NCBI GenBank assembly: GCA_028015205.1
Contig: CM051518.1
Location: forward strand, 33,880,001 to 33,944,000
Direction: 5' to 3'
Length of the DNA stretch: 64,000 nt
Origin: Mytilisepta virgata
Lineage: Eukaryota > Mollusca > Bivalvia > Mytilida > Mytilidae
Shown here piece after piece: positions 43,498-62,789 of this stretch. The position numbers were made by a program, and so were the translations under genes. The notes beneath the pieces are model-generated. The model was not told where the DNA came from, searched no databases, and saw nothing but the letters and a program-made list of their open reading frames with translations. Positions within the stretch are counted from its first letter, which is position 1; each line of letters opens with the position of its first letter.

Positions 43498-44712
43498 AAC
43501 TGAATAAATAACCATTTTTTAACTTATGCGCAAAGAAGTCCTATGTCGTTTAAATCGATTTATAATTTTAGGTTTTTTGAACCAGATATATACTTTATCA
43601 AAGCCTTCAATATATTAAAAATCTGATTTGCATTTAGATTAGATTTTATGCACTTCAAGTAACTATTTTCTGCAAATTACAAGATACACCAAGAAAAATG
43701 AAATTTTTCATTAAGACTAATCAAATTTTCAAAATGATGCACTTTTAGATTGATTGTATGTTCCCTGACAAAGTTTTGCATGTAATTTCATATCCTAGGA
43801 ATCCATGGTGTAATATCAATGATACTTCAGCACCATTATGTAATGAATTTTTACAACAGTGACCTACATTTCATGCTTGAATAGCTCGGTTGACTTTTTG
43901 CATTTAGGTCGATTTCTCACAATTTTATTGAGATATATCAATGATATACCTATTTATTTATCCTATGTAGTACAACAAAAATCAACAACATCACTACAAT
44001 CACCTTATAAAGTACAACACAACTGAAATTTGAATCACCACGACCTACATTTTATGCTTGAATGACTTTGAATAAATCTGTGCGTTTAGGTGTATTATTA
44101 AAGAACATATGATAATGTATTAATGATATTTCGCAACTACAGTCATCTTATATAGTACATTACAACTTACCTACATTTGAGTCACTATGACCTAATTTTT
44201 ATGGTAGAGTGACTTTGATTAATTTTTGAATTTAGTCAATTTTTATTTTTAAAAAAATTATCTTCTTCAGCGATTCATTATTTTTCATGGGATTAAAGAT
44301 AATGTAAGCAGGATATATTATGACACATTCTCTAGTTTCATACTCCTTTAATTAAAGATAAATAATAAGATCAACCAATGAAATACAGTCTTTTATATCA
44401 AAAGTAAATTCAATGTTCAGTGGGCTGTAGGTCCACGAGGGTAATATTCCCTCGGTTGATAGAGCTTCGGCCATAACTCAATTTTAAGTAAGTATTTAAT
44501 GAATAAACGTGCATCCTGTGTAAAGTAAGGTTTCAACAATTTGGGCAGAATTAATATAACCTGGATTTTACCCTTTTGTACACGTGCTTTTGGTTCATTT
44601 CCTCACAGTCTTCTGATTTTTCCCAATGCTTAGATCAAGGCCGTACCCGATGAAGGTAAATCCAAAAATGCGCCGTAAATGTTATAAGCATCTTACTCAA
44701 TTTTTATAATAG

Positions 44713-47465
44713 GAACACATTGGATATGGGAGATAATACAAATGTTATACAGACAAAAAGCTGAGTTTTTACATGCAACTAAAGAAGAATGGATGTTAGA
44801 ACTTATTCCAAAAGTTGAATTTGACTCCATGACATCCCCACGGATACTCAATACACATATTTACTTTTCAATGCTCCCGAAAGATTTCTTGAGTCGAAAA
44901 TGTAAATTAATTTACACGATAAGAAATCCAAAGGATGTAGCGGTGTCTTTCTATCACCATCATCGGAATTTGCTAGTATACGAGTATAATGGAACCTGGG
45001 AAAACTACTTTCACAGATATTTAAGAGGAGAGCGTGAGTAGTTGTAGTATTTAAGATGGATGTAAAACTGTCTTATATAGTTTATCACAGCGTTAAAAAA
45101 TATATCATCAAAACTGGTATCACAGAATAATTATCATTTTTTTACCAATGAGTGGATGTCTCATGTGAGCACTAACTGTTAGTATATCTATACTAGTATT
45201 GACAATGATATTTGCACAATTTTACTGATATAAAATTAAGAATCTTTTGGAAACTAAGGAACACCCCCCTTATGCATAGCTCTGTCCTATTCTACAACGT
45301 TTAGGTGTAATGTTTGTGATTTCGGCCTTGAACACTGATAAGATATAATTTGTTGAAATCTGCATATATACAAAATTAGTTATCACAAGGTTTTTTTCCT
45401 GCCGATTTCTGGATATAAATTAGCAAAAAAGTTTTCTTTCTCATTTTTGAGTTATAGTATTTCGCGTACTTGAGCATAAGATGGAAAAAGTTAGAAATAT
45501 GAAAAGCATTATTTTTTCAGAGGATTACATGTCAAGGTTTGATCATGTACTCAACTGGCATGGAGCTATTGAGGAAAATAAAGACTATCCGATACATGTG
45601 ATGTATTACGAAGATATGCATGTGGTTAGTAAAACGTTTGTAATACATGTAGTAATCTTTCAAGCGCTTGGATACTATAAGCAAAGTGATAAGATATAAT
45701 GATGAATGTAGTTTACAGTTCTAATTATCTCGCTCTTACTAATCAAAGGCTCATTAGAGCCTGAATCGCTATTCTTATGTTGAATTTATCATTCAGTTTC
45801 AGTTCTGGTAGCCTTCGATATTAATTGACAGTGACAGCAAATATACATAATTTTTAAAGTTTTTAAAATTATTTCCAAGTATATTGTTCGTTCTGTCCAA
45901 ATGTATTGCTTTGATGAAGTGTACATGAGGTGATGTTGAATGTTTACTGTTGTAAATGAGTAGATACCAAATATAAGCAGCATGAAAAAAGGGACATGGT
46001 TTTTACAGACAGAATCAGTTTACAGTCAGACATAAAGAATCTAACACCGGGGAAAGTACAAGATCGGAAAATCTCAGACACCCGAGGTGTAAGATTTCCC
46101 GTCTTCCAACGAGACTTGCCGAGTTTGAGACGTTGGAAATACTGCCCGAGGGTGTCTGAGATATCACAGTCTTGTACTTTCCATGGTGTTTGATTCTGTT
46201 TCTCACCCTAAACACTCGAAACAACAAGCCAAAAATGAGTTGCATGCCATTGTTTATATCAACGAGTTACTTCCCCTTTTGAGACGTCATGAAACATGCA
46301 CCCGAGTTTGCGAAATTGTTTTAATTACAATTCTAATGAGTTTAATGGTTCTTTTGAACTGGAATATCATTTTAATGTAAACTTTATATTTAACTAATAC
46401 GTCTCGTAAAGAATGTACAATTTTATTTTAAGCGTATTATGTAAAACGCCTGAGTAGGTTTGGTGGTAAAGGGCACGTGAATTTCTGTGTGTTTGGGACA
46501 GTTATATTCCGTGTGAGATTCATGCATCTCACACGGGTAAAAATAGGAACTGCCCTGTCTCAAAAGTGAGAAAATGAAGTTTTACAGAAAGACAATGAAG
46601 TAGGTTGTTTTTCAAAAAATGAAATTAAAATTTCTCTCGCTCTCACTTAATTTGCCATAAACAATCTAAAGAACTAAAAATCAATTTGGTGTGGCCTAAT
46701 TATAAAGACAATGCTTCTCCCCCTGAAAAAAGGAAGTAAAGGTCCATCTGTCATATATGTTCGAATCAAAACCCTAGCTTAATCCGTGCATAATAAAAGA
46801 CTGTTTTATTTCAGAATTCCAAGAGGGAGATCAAGAAACTGGCAGAATTTCTTGAATTGACATACGATGATAAATTAATCTACGAAATAAGCGAAAAATG
46901 TCAAATTAATGTGATGAAGAAGGGAAAAACTCAGAACAACTGTTTACAGTGGAAAGATGACAAACCTGGAATGTATAGGGAAGGTAGTGTACATTACTAT
47001 GTTTCTCGTTTTCTATGCGGAATATTCCATTTTTCGAATAAAAACCATCTGCCGAATCCAGTCAGTACGAGCTCATAACCTCAGAAAAGTATGATTATTT
47101 ACACTTAATTCAAAACAGGATTGCTAAAATCTGAAAAAGGACGAATTTTCTTTCAATCTATATTTATAGTAAAATTACAAAAAATTATAATCACTGGATT
47201 AAACTTCGTCAGTGACCAACATGATGCAGAACCGAAAATCAAGTTTAGAATTGATGACAATGATTTATATTCAATTTTTGATAGCTTCAACCCGATGTTA
47301 CCTATATTCAAGGAAAAAGTTTCCATCGACTTTTTTCACTTGTCTTTTTAAGGTAAAGTTGGGGGCTGGAAAAACGTATTCACAGTGGCACAGAATGAAC
47401 TGTTTGACAAGTTGTACGAGGAGAAAATGGCTAGTTTGAAACTAGATATTAAATATTCCGTTTGA
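44713..47465 (+). pseudogene. SULT gene 4: exons 2-5 of gene 2, exon 1 missing
   Basis: Exons 44,713-45,033, 45,521-45,624, 46,815-46,983, 47,353-47,465 (TGA 47,463-47,465), all open with GT-AG borders. The duplication starts inside intron 1, and no start-codon exon with AKSG is found between gene 3 and 44,713. Without it the protein lacks a start and half of the PAPS-binding loop. Exon 2 encodes the same peptide as gene 2 (one silent change seen). Differences elsewhere: Trp to Arg in DYMS(W/R)FDH, Lys to Glu in IE(K/E)N, His to Tyr, Asp to Asn before VMKK, Asn to Asp near the C-terminus. Either a truncated pseudogene, or a source of chimeric transcripts using the phase-1-compatible exon 1 of another copy. 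Confidence 0.8.
46051..46182. repeat. Hairpin repeat H3 (unit B)
   Basis: Arms GGAAAGTACAAGA / TCTTGTACTTTCC and inner TCTCAGACACCCGAGG / CCCGAGGGTGTCTGAGA; apex CGAGACTTGCCGAG. More complete than the unit A copy. Confidence 0.8.
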
Positions 47466-47637
47466 TTTTACTAATAATAATATAGAATAAACCTTACTTA
47501 TTGTATATTTTTAATAGTGCAGTTACTTGTCGCAGTTCTGAGATTTATATATAAATACATTTTCAGTGTAATTCTTTTGTGTTGTATATGTATAAGACAC
47601 GTGCTCTGTGTACATATATAGGTACCATTGTGTATAT

Positions 47638-47643
47638 AATAAA
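47638..47643 (+). promoter_or_regulatory. Polyadenylation signal, SULT gene 4
   Basis: AATAAA 172 bp after the stop; same position in the duplicate as 24,125-24,130. Confidence 0.45.
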
Positions 47644-47980
47644 ACGTATCAAAAATACCGAAATAAATTTGATGCACTGTATGGCCATTTAATTGACTGA
47701 CAACTGTTTGAAATAAAGACTAATTAGAGGTTTGTCATACCAATAATATCTATATTCCATCTGTCACTAACTCGATATGCTTTAGCAATGGTTTGATAAT
47801 TTACAAACGCATCAATTATATCGCTGTTGGCAGCTCTATAAATTCTGATAAGTCGAATTGTAAAATTGTGCCTGAAACTGCTCGGCCAAAAGAACGAAAG
47901 CTTGATTTGAATCATCTATTAAATGACACTGGTCTATATTTAACTATAACGGCTTGAAACTGCTTATCTGACAAAATGAA

Positions 47981-48175
47981 ATGAAAGTTAATTTTAGAGA
48001 TTTATATGAGCTAGAGTCTACATCTGCGGGGTGGTTATTGGCAAAAGACGATTTACTAGATGATGGATTGTATCCAAAGATAAGACAAAATGTAAAATTA
48101 TTTGTGCAATTTGCCGGATACAGACAGAATCCTAAAGACATTGCACTTAACTATAGTCTCCCTATTAGATTTTAG
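47981..48175 (+). other. Unidentified 64-aa ORF
   Basis: Reads MKVNFRDLYELESTSAGWLL, then AKDDLLDDGLYPKIRQNVKL and FVQFAGYRQNPKDIALNYSL, ending PIRF and a stop. Composition is more protein-like than the neighbouring noise. The family is not recognised; a fragment of a transposon protein is the most cautious guess. The unit A copy (24,480-24,835) is split by a SINE-containing insertion. Confidence 0.35.
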
Positions 48176-48544
48176 GTTGTGAGTGGTGTGTAATTGTTAC
48201 CTTTTCTCTTACCCCCTTTGTTGTTTATTTGATACGATCATTTGCCACGCAGTTTCCTTAAAATTATTGTAGCTTCGCAAAGTAGGTTAAATAGTATAAC
48301 CTGTTCCAAAATTAAAAACAATCCTATAATTAAAATTTTCCAAAATTTTCTGATGCAAAATTGTAGATAGAATCTTATGAATAACTTATTTAGCTCGTGA
48401 ATAACCTGAAACCACAAAAACATGACAACGGCCTTTCAGTTAGGTCGACATGAAGAAAGTATTAACATTTTTTTCTAATTCTTACTTAGAGTAACTAAAT
48501 AAATTGACTCTCAATGTTAAGATTAAAAGTATATTTGCTAAAAA

Positions 48545-48830
48545 CCTTAAATAAAAATACTATATTTTTCACAGCTCATCATGAAATGGACCTCATCTTC
48601 AGTATTACTATTTTCACATTTTACATATACAAGATTTTCTGCTTGAGTTTTATAATGAGTATATCTCCCGTTTTCAATGTTTAGGTTGTGGGTACTTGTT
48701 CGTAAGCGTGCAAGGCTTCGTTTTTTATCAAAATTATTTACAATAGTTATATAATTAAGTTTCACATTTAAAAAATATGTTTGAACTGCCTGCAAGTTTT
48801 CAACTTGTTACTAACCTCGAGGCTTATCTT
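48545..48830 (-). mobile_element. LINE C-terminal coding relic, minus strand
   Basis: The minus frame 48,547-48,795 reads RSLARLRTSTHNLNIENGRY and VKCENSNTEDEVHFMMSCEK. The LRTS-H-L-IE-GRY and C-x(n)-E-DEVHF-x(3)-C pattern is typical of the region after the RT of mollusc LINEs (recognised from memory). Isolated fragment, inactive. Confidence 0.6.
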
Positions 48831-48839
48831 AATTCTCAT

Positions 48840-50426
48840 AATAGAGGTGGTCTAACATAACCAGTATAGCTGATTATCAAGTACATTGTTTTTGTTCTGG
48901 TTTTTGTTTAAATAGCCGTATCCAATATTTAAACATAGATATCAAGCAATCAATGTATATACCCAATTCTCCAAATACAGCCAGGTTAAATGTTATATTT
49001 CACCCTAGATTTTACCCTAAGACATGTTTACACAACATTTTCCAAGGGTTATAACTACTATATAAACTAAATACATAATTCACCATTACCACCTTATAAA
49101 ATCGGCAAATCGAAAATTAAAAAATTTACGATCAACTGCATTTCTTTCTCTAACGACCAGGGCCTGGGTTTTAATAAACATATAACATATAAAAATGACG
49201 TCAAAAGATTTTAAGCAAAGATACAATAAATGCGATGGTTTACTCCAGTCAACGCAAGACTTTAACAAAAGGGCAAAACAACAATTAAAAATCCAGAGAC
49301 AAAGACAAAACCTGGATATTTAAGGACGAAAATAAACAACACAAAAACAATTGTGAGAAACATGGACCCAACTAAAACACCGTTGGTCTGGAAGGATGCC
49401 AACTGCCGATTTCAGTTTTTTTTTGCAAATATAGACACGTATATATGCGCATCAATATATATGATACTAGTATAATGTACATCACGTGATGTATATAGTA
49501 TGACGATAACATGCCATTGAATAAAAGAAATAAAATAAATAGGTGAAAAATGAAAGAGGAGTTTGTCTAGCCAAATTTTTTTAAATCAAAATTCTAGAAA
49601 CTTATTGCGCATCTACATATTATACAGTGAGTAACAATACAGTATATAAATATAAATAAAATTTAAAAGCATAATTCAAATTTTCGAAATTCGACCTCTG
49701 TAGCCGATGCCCAATTTTTGAAAATCAAAATTCTAAAACCTTATTACGCATCTACAGCTAGTGTTTGATAATTAAAAAAAATTGCCTGAAGTTAAAAATA
49801 GAGAATATTAGGTCACTAATTAAGTGTGACGGACGGATAGACAGGCGGGAGCAGTAGCATTATCTCCGAACTATCTTCGACAGAATACAAAAATCAACAA
49901 AATTCCAATATTCTATCATTTAAAATATTTTGCGGCGAATTGATGCCCTGCTGATCAGCTTTATCGTGTATATTAATTACTTGATATATTATTCAGTGTA
50001 TATACACAGGTAAGTTATAGCAAATACACATATACACATGATACATGCGTTATTTATCACTTTTTTTAAATTCTCGTTAAACAAAACGAATTATGATATT
50101 CCTCCACATACCCTGTACATGCATGTATGTTTTATAAGATCCATTATACATGTTATAGAGTCTTTAAATTTGTATTGTTACATGCATTGTGTAACAAAAT
50201 CTTTGAAATAGACGAATTTTTGTCAGTTTATATATGAAAGGGGAAATGCGTTTTGATCTCCTGTTATTACTGCACGCAGTTTGGGGTTGGGTTCTGGTGG
50301 AATGTTTTGATGTGAGAGTTGGCCTGTGGATGTATTACGTAATATTTTATCGCTATCTTTATGGCTGACAGTACAAAGACTGACTCGATCGGAAAAGTTC
50401 TTTGTTTTTCAATATTATAATTGCAG
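48840..50426. other. Intergenic between SULT genes 4 and 5
   Basis: AT-rich. Contains a unit-B-specific ~170-bp segment (49,186-49,355) and one unit of the ~200-bp repeat (49,550-49,830). No gene seen. Confidence 0.45.
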
Positions 50427-50646
50427 ACATCTACGGTTGGACTCGAGGAAGAATTCTAGGTAACACAATCGGTGCACTTGCTCATCGCATTGTGTATCCA
50501 ATGCAACTTTTGATTCGAATATGTTCATCTTCAGTTTGTTTGGTATTTTACAAAGTATTTTTGACTATTGCTTTCAGTATATTGGTATTCGGAAAACAGT
50601 CCAGGAAGACTTCATTTCGGAAAGCCTTACATTAGAGACTTTCAAG
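50427..50646 (+). other. Candidate 5'-UTR exon of SULT gene 5
   Basis: Equivalent of 27,538-27,778: acceptor-like TTGCAG before 50,427 and donor TTTCAAG|GTAAAC after 50,646, then acceptor ATTGTAG before 50,770. Confidence 0.3.
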
Positions 50647-50789
50647 GTAAACAAATGATGACGAACAGAGATAAAAGCACTGTATAAACTTATAAGAATA
50701 AAGAATAATTTGTGATTAAAAATATGTTAGATCGGTTCAATCTCAAAATGTCTAAATCTATAATTGTAGTTTTATATTCGGACCCATCT

Positions 50790-57271
<6,482 letters not shown>

Positions 57272-57399
57272 ATACCTTTTCGGTTCTGTTATTTTAGATT
57301 GTGGAAAATCATGTATTATACATGTATAATCTTTTCATTAAAAATAACATACAAAGAATACTGAAGTAAAACATGAGTGACACTAAAAATATGGAAGGT

Positions 57400-58135
57400 T
57401 ATAAATTTTTTGAAGATTTGTAACACAATAATTAATAACCACATGAGAGGCGCGAGTGTATATTGGCATTCTTGGGGGTCATGACATTGGGGTACGACTA
57501 AATAGAGTCTGGCAGGGTCTGCTAGAGTTTGGTAGAGTCTGGTGGCAAAATATTAGAATTTATCATCCTTCCCTGTGATTCTATCAGCTTGTTGAACAGC
57601 GCTAAAAGTGACAACAACAAAATGTGTCTTTCCTCGATGCTGATGTCTGCTGGGGCTTCTTTCCGCTCTTTCCATTGCATTTCATTATTTGCGATTAAAT
57701 CAAATTTTTAAACGTGCGCTTTTTTATATGTCCACACTTTCGCCTGAATTAGTACAAAAACGACTAAATGTTGTTTAAATATGTCGTTTCCTTGGTTAAA
57801 TTTGAGTGATTATTTTACGTTGCGCATATTTTAGTCAGAAGGAGACGGACTATGACGTCAACGAGGTTGCAAGTTTGAAAGCGGGTGCTTTAGTTTCCCG
57901 GAAAATCATGAACAAAGATTTCCAGACTGATTTTTTAAAAACATGATCGTTTATAAGATATTTTACATGAACATTCAGGAAATATATACTTATTGGTATG
58001 GTTAACAACTTAACGGAAAACTTGTCGTTACGATGAAGAATCCATACTTTTCCCGCGAAAATTTGGGAGGATTTAGAACGTTTACAAATATTTATGTTTC
58101 ACATAAGTAATTAAGATGATAAGAATATTAACTGC
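57400..58135. other. 3' flank of SULT gene 5, no gene seen
   Basis: Duplicate of the 3' flank of gene 3 with several deletions. No polyadenylation hexamer of canonical form at the gene 3 position. Confidence 0.4.
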
Positions 58136-58274
58136 ATTTTGACAGCTAGATATCGTAAAATATCACTCGCTCGACAGAGTATGAAGATTTGGGACTCGTT
58201 TGCTACGCTCACTCGTCCCAGGCTTCATATTCTAGCTCACGGGATGATATTTTACGATATCTAGCTGTCAAAAT
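58136..58274. repeat. Hairpin repeat H2 (unit B)
   Basis: Arms of about 60 bp, better matched than in unit A: ATTTTGACAGCTAGATATCG / CGATATCTAGCTGTCAAAAT. Apex GACTCGTTTGCTACGCTCAC. Confidence 0.85.
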
Positions 58275-59199
58275 GAAGATAATATATACATATACAAATT
58301 TGATAATATTTTTTTGCCGTATTAATATATCATTATAACATTATTTCATCAATTCAATCATAAATTTGTCATAATTTACGGTTTGTTAGTCGTATTTGGA
58401 GATCGGCAAACATCTTCGTTTATTGTAATGGCGGAAAGAGAGTCTGGTCGAAATATATTTGATTATATACAAGTGTGTCAATATTTTCTTGCATTTTTGT
58501 TTTATGCCATTATTATTTCACAATTTTAATAAATATATATATCTAATATTGGTTTTTTATCTGTATTTTGGAAGATTGACAAACATTGTCGCTCGCTGTT
58601 TTGTTGGACACGAAATCTGGTAAGGAAATATTATATATAACATGAAAATAAGGGGAATATAATCATTCTAATTAATTAAGTTAAGTATTTAAAGATAAAT
58701 GGCAACTGCTTCAATATTTATTAAATTGATTTCAGTCTTTATTGGACTAAAATATAGTTTGAAGTCGATGTCGATGAAGTGAACATCGTAAAAAAATATA
58801 CATAACATGAAAAATAAAAGAATTAGGTATCCTACAAGATAGCTAATTTTGGCCCCTTTAATCCCTTTTATCTCTGCAATGACAAAATTACACAAAAATG
58901 CTTTGAGTAACTTTTATTGTATTTCTTATGGAGAACCATTAAAATCAAAGTGCTGGAAAGCAGTGGTGGAAAGATTGCAACTGTAGTTGTGTATAATTTC
59001 AAATTGAATTTTTTTATCACAGATTTGTTCTTCGTGTGAGATCAATTACAGTGAATGTATGTTTTTCCTGAAATATTGAGTATTTTTTTTTTTCAAAATT
59101 GAAATTGTACATTCCGTGTTATGGAAACCAGGATATAATTTTCAGTAAGAGTTCAGTGTATATTACGCTCAACTTTTAGCAACAATCAAGTTTTAGTAT

Positions 59200-59620
59200 C
59201 AATACTCGAAATCTTAGTGGAGGTGTTCGAATGTGACTCAAGTGTGAAATTCAGGTGAAGGTCTCAAACAGCCATGTACCCACCAAGGACTACATTGTTT
59301 CTGTAGACCAAATACAGTTGGTCTATGTATTGCAATTGCTGAGAAATGGGCATTATCCCAAAACATGAAACAAGTCACTCAAGCATGAATTTGCAGTCAA
59401 TGTCAAAAGGCAGGTGTCATACCAACACGAACCCACTAAGAACTATGTATTGACCAAATATGGTGGGTCTAGGTATTACATTGCTGAGAAATGGACTTAA
59501 TCTCGAAAATGCGACAAAGTCAAGGTCCAGAGACGGGTGTCAGACTGCAATATGCCTACTAAGATTATCTTTTAACCAGGCATGATGGGCGTAGGTACTA
59601 TAGTATAGTACGATAAAGTA
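59200..59620. repeat. Tandem ~150-bp repeat (unit B copy)
   Basis: Partial counterpart of 40,770-41,300 with the same ACCAAATATGGTGGGTCTAG and CTGAGAAATGGACTTAATC wording. Confidence 0.65.
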
Positions 59621-60154
59621 TCTGTCGAACAAAATCTTAATTGTAGGCATTATGAGTGCAAAGTTATTAATTAAAGTTTTTAAAAAGTGTACACCGCCGT
59701 CTCCGCCTGAAAGTAATACCTATATCTCGCCTTCGCGACGTTTCGGCGCAGAGGAGACAAAAATTGTATTCAACAAACATTTTTTTATTTAGAAAAAAAT
59801 ATATAATTGAGAGTGATTCCTGCTACAGTTTGTCTTGAACATTGTACAGAATGTAAACAAATAAATTAAAGTCAAACTCGCAAATCATACAAATGAACGT
59901 ACGAATAAACAAATATCATCCACACCAAATTCGCAACAGAAACTAAAAAAAAGCACCACAAGGATATGACACCCCTTTGACATTCTTGTCACCAACACTT
60001 TATGTTATTAAATCATAATTTTATTTGACATGACATAAAAGTTATTTACATTAAAGGCGTCTGTGCTTTTATTACGTTTAAATATATTACACCTTATGAT
60101 CTGTCAACAATTTCCAAAGTTCAATATCGAGTTCATTCATCAATGACGATCAAT

Positions 60155-61084
60155 CAGGCATTTTGCACACCTTTCTGCTTTGAAATTAAAAAAATCCGTT
60201 ACGAGGTATGTATCGGAGAAGATTAGAAACGCCTTGGTAGATTTAACTCGGCAAAACTTGGCGATTTCCACATTGTTGCCATTTTCTGCAGGTGTAGTTT
60301 AGCAAATAATTGATTGAGCATGCACAAATCTTTGTAGTTAAATATGAAAAAGTTGTAAAAATTTCATCTTTCGGGAAGACTTTCATAGACTGATTTCAAA
60401 GTATTTTATTCATTTATTTAATTCATTCTACGTCGTTGTGTGGTCCATTTTTCTATTGATCATGTTGATCTATTTATCATACAAAACGTGGACCTCAACA
60501 ACGCAAAGTACATTAGTACAAGAGTTGATACACACGACATTTATTTCAGGTCTTATCCAAAACATTAATAAATCGTGCATAGCAACATTTGTATGAAATA
60601 AGATAAATTGCTAAAAAGAGTGAAAACTGACAATTTATGTCTATCAAAAAATTGTACGACTGAGGCTGTTGAAAATTTCCACTCCCTGCATAATTTTTTT
60701 AGATTCCGAAAGCGCATGTATGAGTTATATTAATAGATAGTCTTAAATTATTTTTTTCTCAAATAATGGATAAAAATCATCAAATTTGTAAATGCGCAAT
60801 TAGTTTTGACAATGAATTAATTTAAAAAGTAAATTTCCCGGCCAACAACGAATACGGGAAGCTGTTTCTTGTAGATTCTTTATGATAGATAAATTCATCC
60901 CCCGTCTGCATTGACTTCATTTTAATTCCTTGGTAATTTCAGTAAGCGTTTAAGTTTTATGTTAGTTAAAAATATTAGTTCAGATATTATCAACAAGATA
61001 GTACTCGTAATTTAAACAAGAGTTGACAAACAAAAATGTCTCGCCTGTCGTGTATTTCTAATGAAAGTAAATGCTGTCAGACAT
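60155..61084. other. Intergenic right of the duplication, nothing recognised
   Basis: AT-rich unique sequence; no exon pair, tRNA-like element or repeat family identified. Confidence 0.4.
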
Positions 61085-61660
61085 ATTGCATACAGTATTC
61101 GAAAAACAGGCCAAAACACAAACACTTAACTATAACCACTGAACCATGAAAATGAGGTCAAGGTCAGATGACACCTGCCAGTTGGACATGTACGTCTTAA
61201 AATCCTTCCATACACCAAATATAGTAGACCTATTGCATACAGTATTCGAAAAAACAGGCCAAAACACAAAAACTGAACTATAACCACTGAACCATGAAAA
61301 TGAGGTCAAGGTCAGATGACACCTGCCAGTTGGACATGTACACCTTACAATCCTTCCATACACCAAATATAGTAGACCTATTGCATACAGTATACGAAAA
61401 ACAGGCCAAAACACAAAAACTGAACAATAACCACTGAACCATGAAAATGAGATCAAGGTCAGATGACACCTGCCAGTTGGACATGTACACCTTACAATCC
61501 TTCCATACACCAAATATACTAGACCTATTGCTTATAGTATCTGAGATATGGACTTGACCACCAAAACTACCTTGTTCACTGATCCGTGAAATGGGGTCGA
61601 GGTCAATTGAAAACTGTCTGACGGGGATGAGGACCTTGCAAGGTACGCACATACCATATA
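61085..61660. repeat. Tandem 147-148-bp repeat, three close units plus a divergent one
   Basis: Unit starts ATTGCATACAGTATTCGAAA at 61,085, 61,232 and 61,380, with a divergent start at 61,527. Each unit has ACCACTGAACCATGAAAATG, AGGTCAAGGTCAGATGACAC and CCATACACCAAATATA. An outlying fragment is at 61,725-61,790. Minus frames of 124-127 codons here arise only from the repetition. Confidence 0.85.
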
Positions 61661-61799
61661 TAGTTATCCTATTACTAATAATAAGAGAGAAATTAACATT
61701 ACAAAAAATCTTAACTTTTTTTTCAAGTAGTCACTGAACCATGAAAATGAGGTCAAGGACAATGTACATATGACAGACGGAAACTTCGTAGCATAAGGC

Positions 61800-62310
61800 A
61801 TCTATATACATAGTATAAAGCATCCTGGTCTTCCACCTTCTAAAATATAAAGCCTTTAAGAAGTGAGTTAACGCCGCCACCGCCGCCGCCGGATCACTAT
61901 CCCTATATCGAGCTTTCTGCGACTAAAGTCGCAGGCTCGACAAAAATGGTGTCATCATTGGAACTACATTTTATAGACTAATGTCTAATGGTATCGAAGA
62001 GGCCACACTTCCGGTTTTGGAGACCCGATGCCATAGGAATGATTTGCAATCTTTCCTAAAATCAAAATCCGGTAAGAAATAAAAGTTTCGAAAATTAAAG
62101 TGTGACCCTAACTGTCTATGGACGACGACGCCGACAGGCTCATACCATAAAATGACTATAAATATTTGCAGTTGTATAAAAATCAATGAATTGCACACTC
62201 AAAATGGAAAGTAAACTCTAATTAATACTTGAGGCATTTCAGCTGTGGAAATATAGAAATATGTTAAATATTCCCGAAAGACAATTTCCAGGTTAAAAAA
62301 CATGCACAGT
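61800..62310. other. Intergenic, short (CCGCCG)n patch
   Basis: A GCCGCCACCGCCGCCGCCGG patch at about 61,872-61,892 is followed by TCGAGCTTTCTGCGACTAAAG. Otherwise AT-rich with no gene. Confidence 0.4.
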
Positions 62311-62314
62311 AGTG

Positions 62315-62480
62315 TAATTTCCTACTGATCAGTGCCCTATCAACACTGCAGCAGGTTGAGGGTTCAAATCCAGTTTGTGGTCAGGTGTGTTCCACTCCAT
62401 CCTAAACTGAGAAAGAGTGCTGTTTTCAAGCAATAGATATGTCATTCTTTTTGGGTACTGTTTTTTCACTGCCAATAAAA
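62315..62480 (+). mobile_element. Possible tRNA-derived SINE
   Basis: Contains GGTTCAAATCC (62,351-62,370 region), a good pol III B-box, with TGATCAGTGCC upstream as a weak A-box and a downstream body ending CAATAAAACATACCATCACC. No target duplication was found, so it could be a chance match. Confidence 0.35.
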
Positions 62481-62789
62481 CATACCATCACCATATAGCA
62501 AACTGCAATGAAAGCAGAAAACCAAACAAATTAAAATCAGAAATAATTTATTTAAAATCAGATATAATGTAATTATAATGAATGTCTTTTATATAGTATA
62601 ACAATCTTGATATTCAAATATCCAAAATCCCAAACAGGTTTGATCACAATATTAGATATAATTCTTGAACACATTTAAATGCCACATTGATACAAATAAA
62701 AATGGAAATTTTACATGTATATAATGTGTACTAATTTTTTTAAGTTGCTTTCATCCCTTTAATGCATTTTAAATCAAGTATTGTTTATT

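Noticed and set aside
50712..50789. Upstream in-frame Met codons as the start of SULT gene 5
   Set aside because: They precede a conserved splice acceptor, and the corresponding region of gene 3 does not keep the frame; the ATG at 50,790 matches the starts of genes 2 and 3.
61130..61652. Two overlapping minus-strand ORFs of 124-127 codons with internal repeats
   Set aside because: They are produced by the 147-148-bp tandem repeat; the period is not consistently a multiple of three and the frame carries no independent signal.
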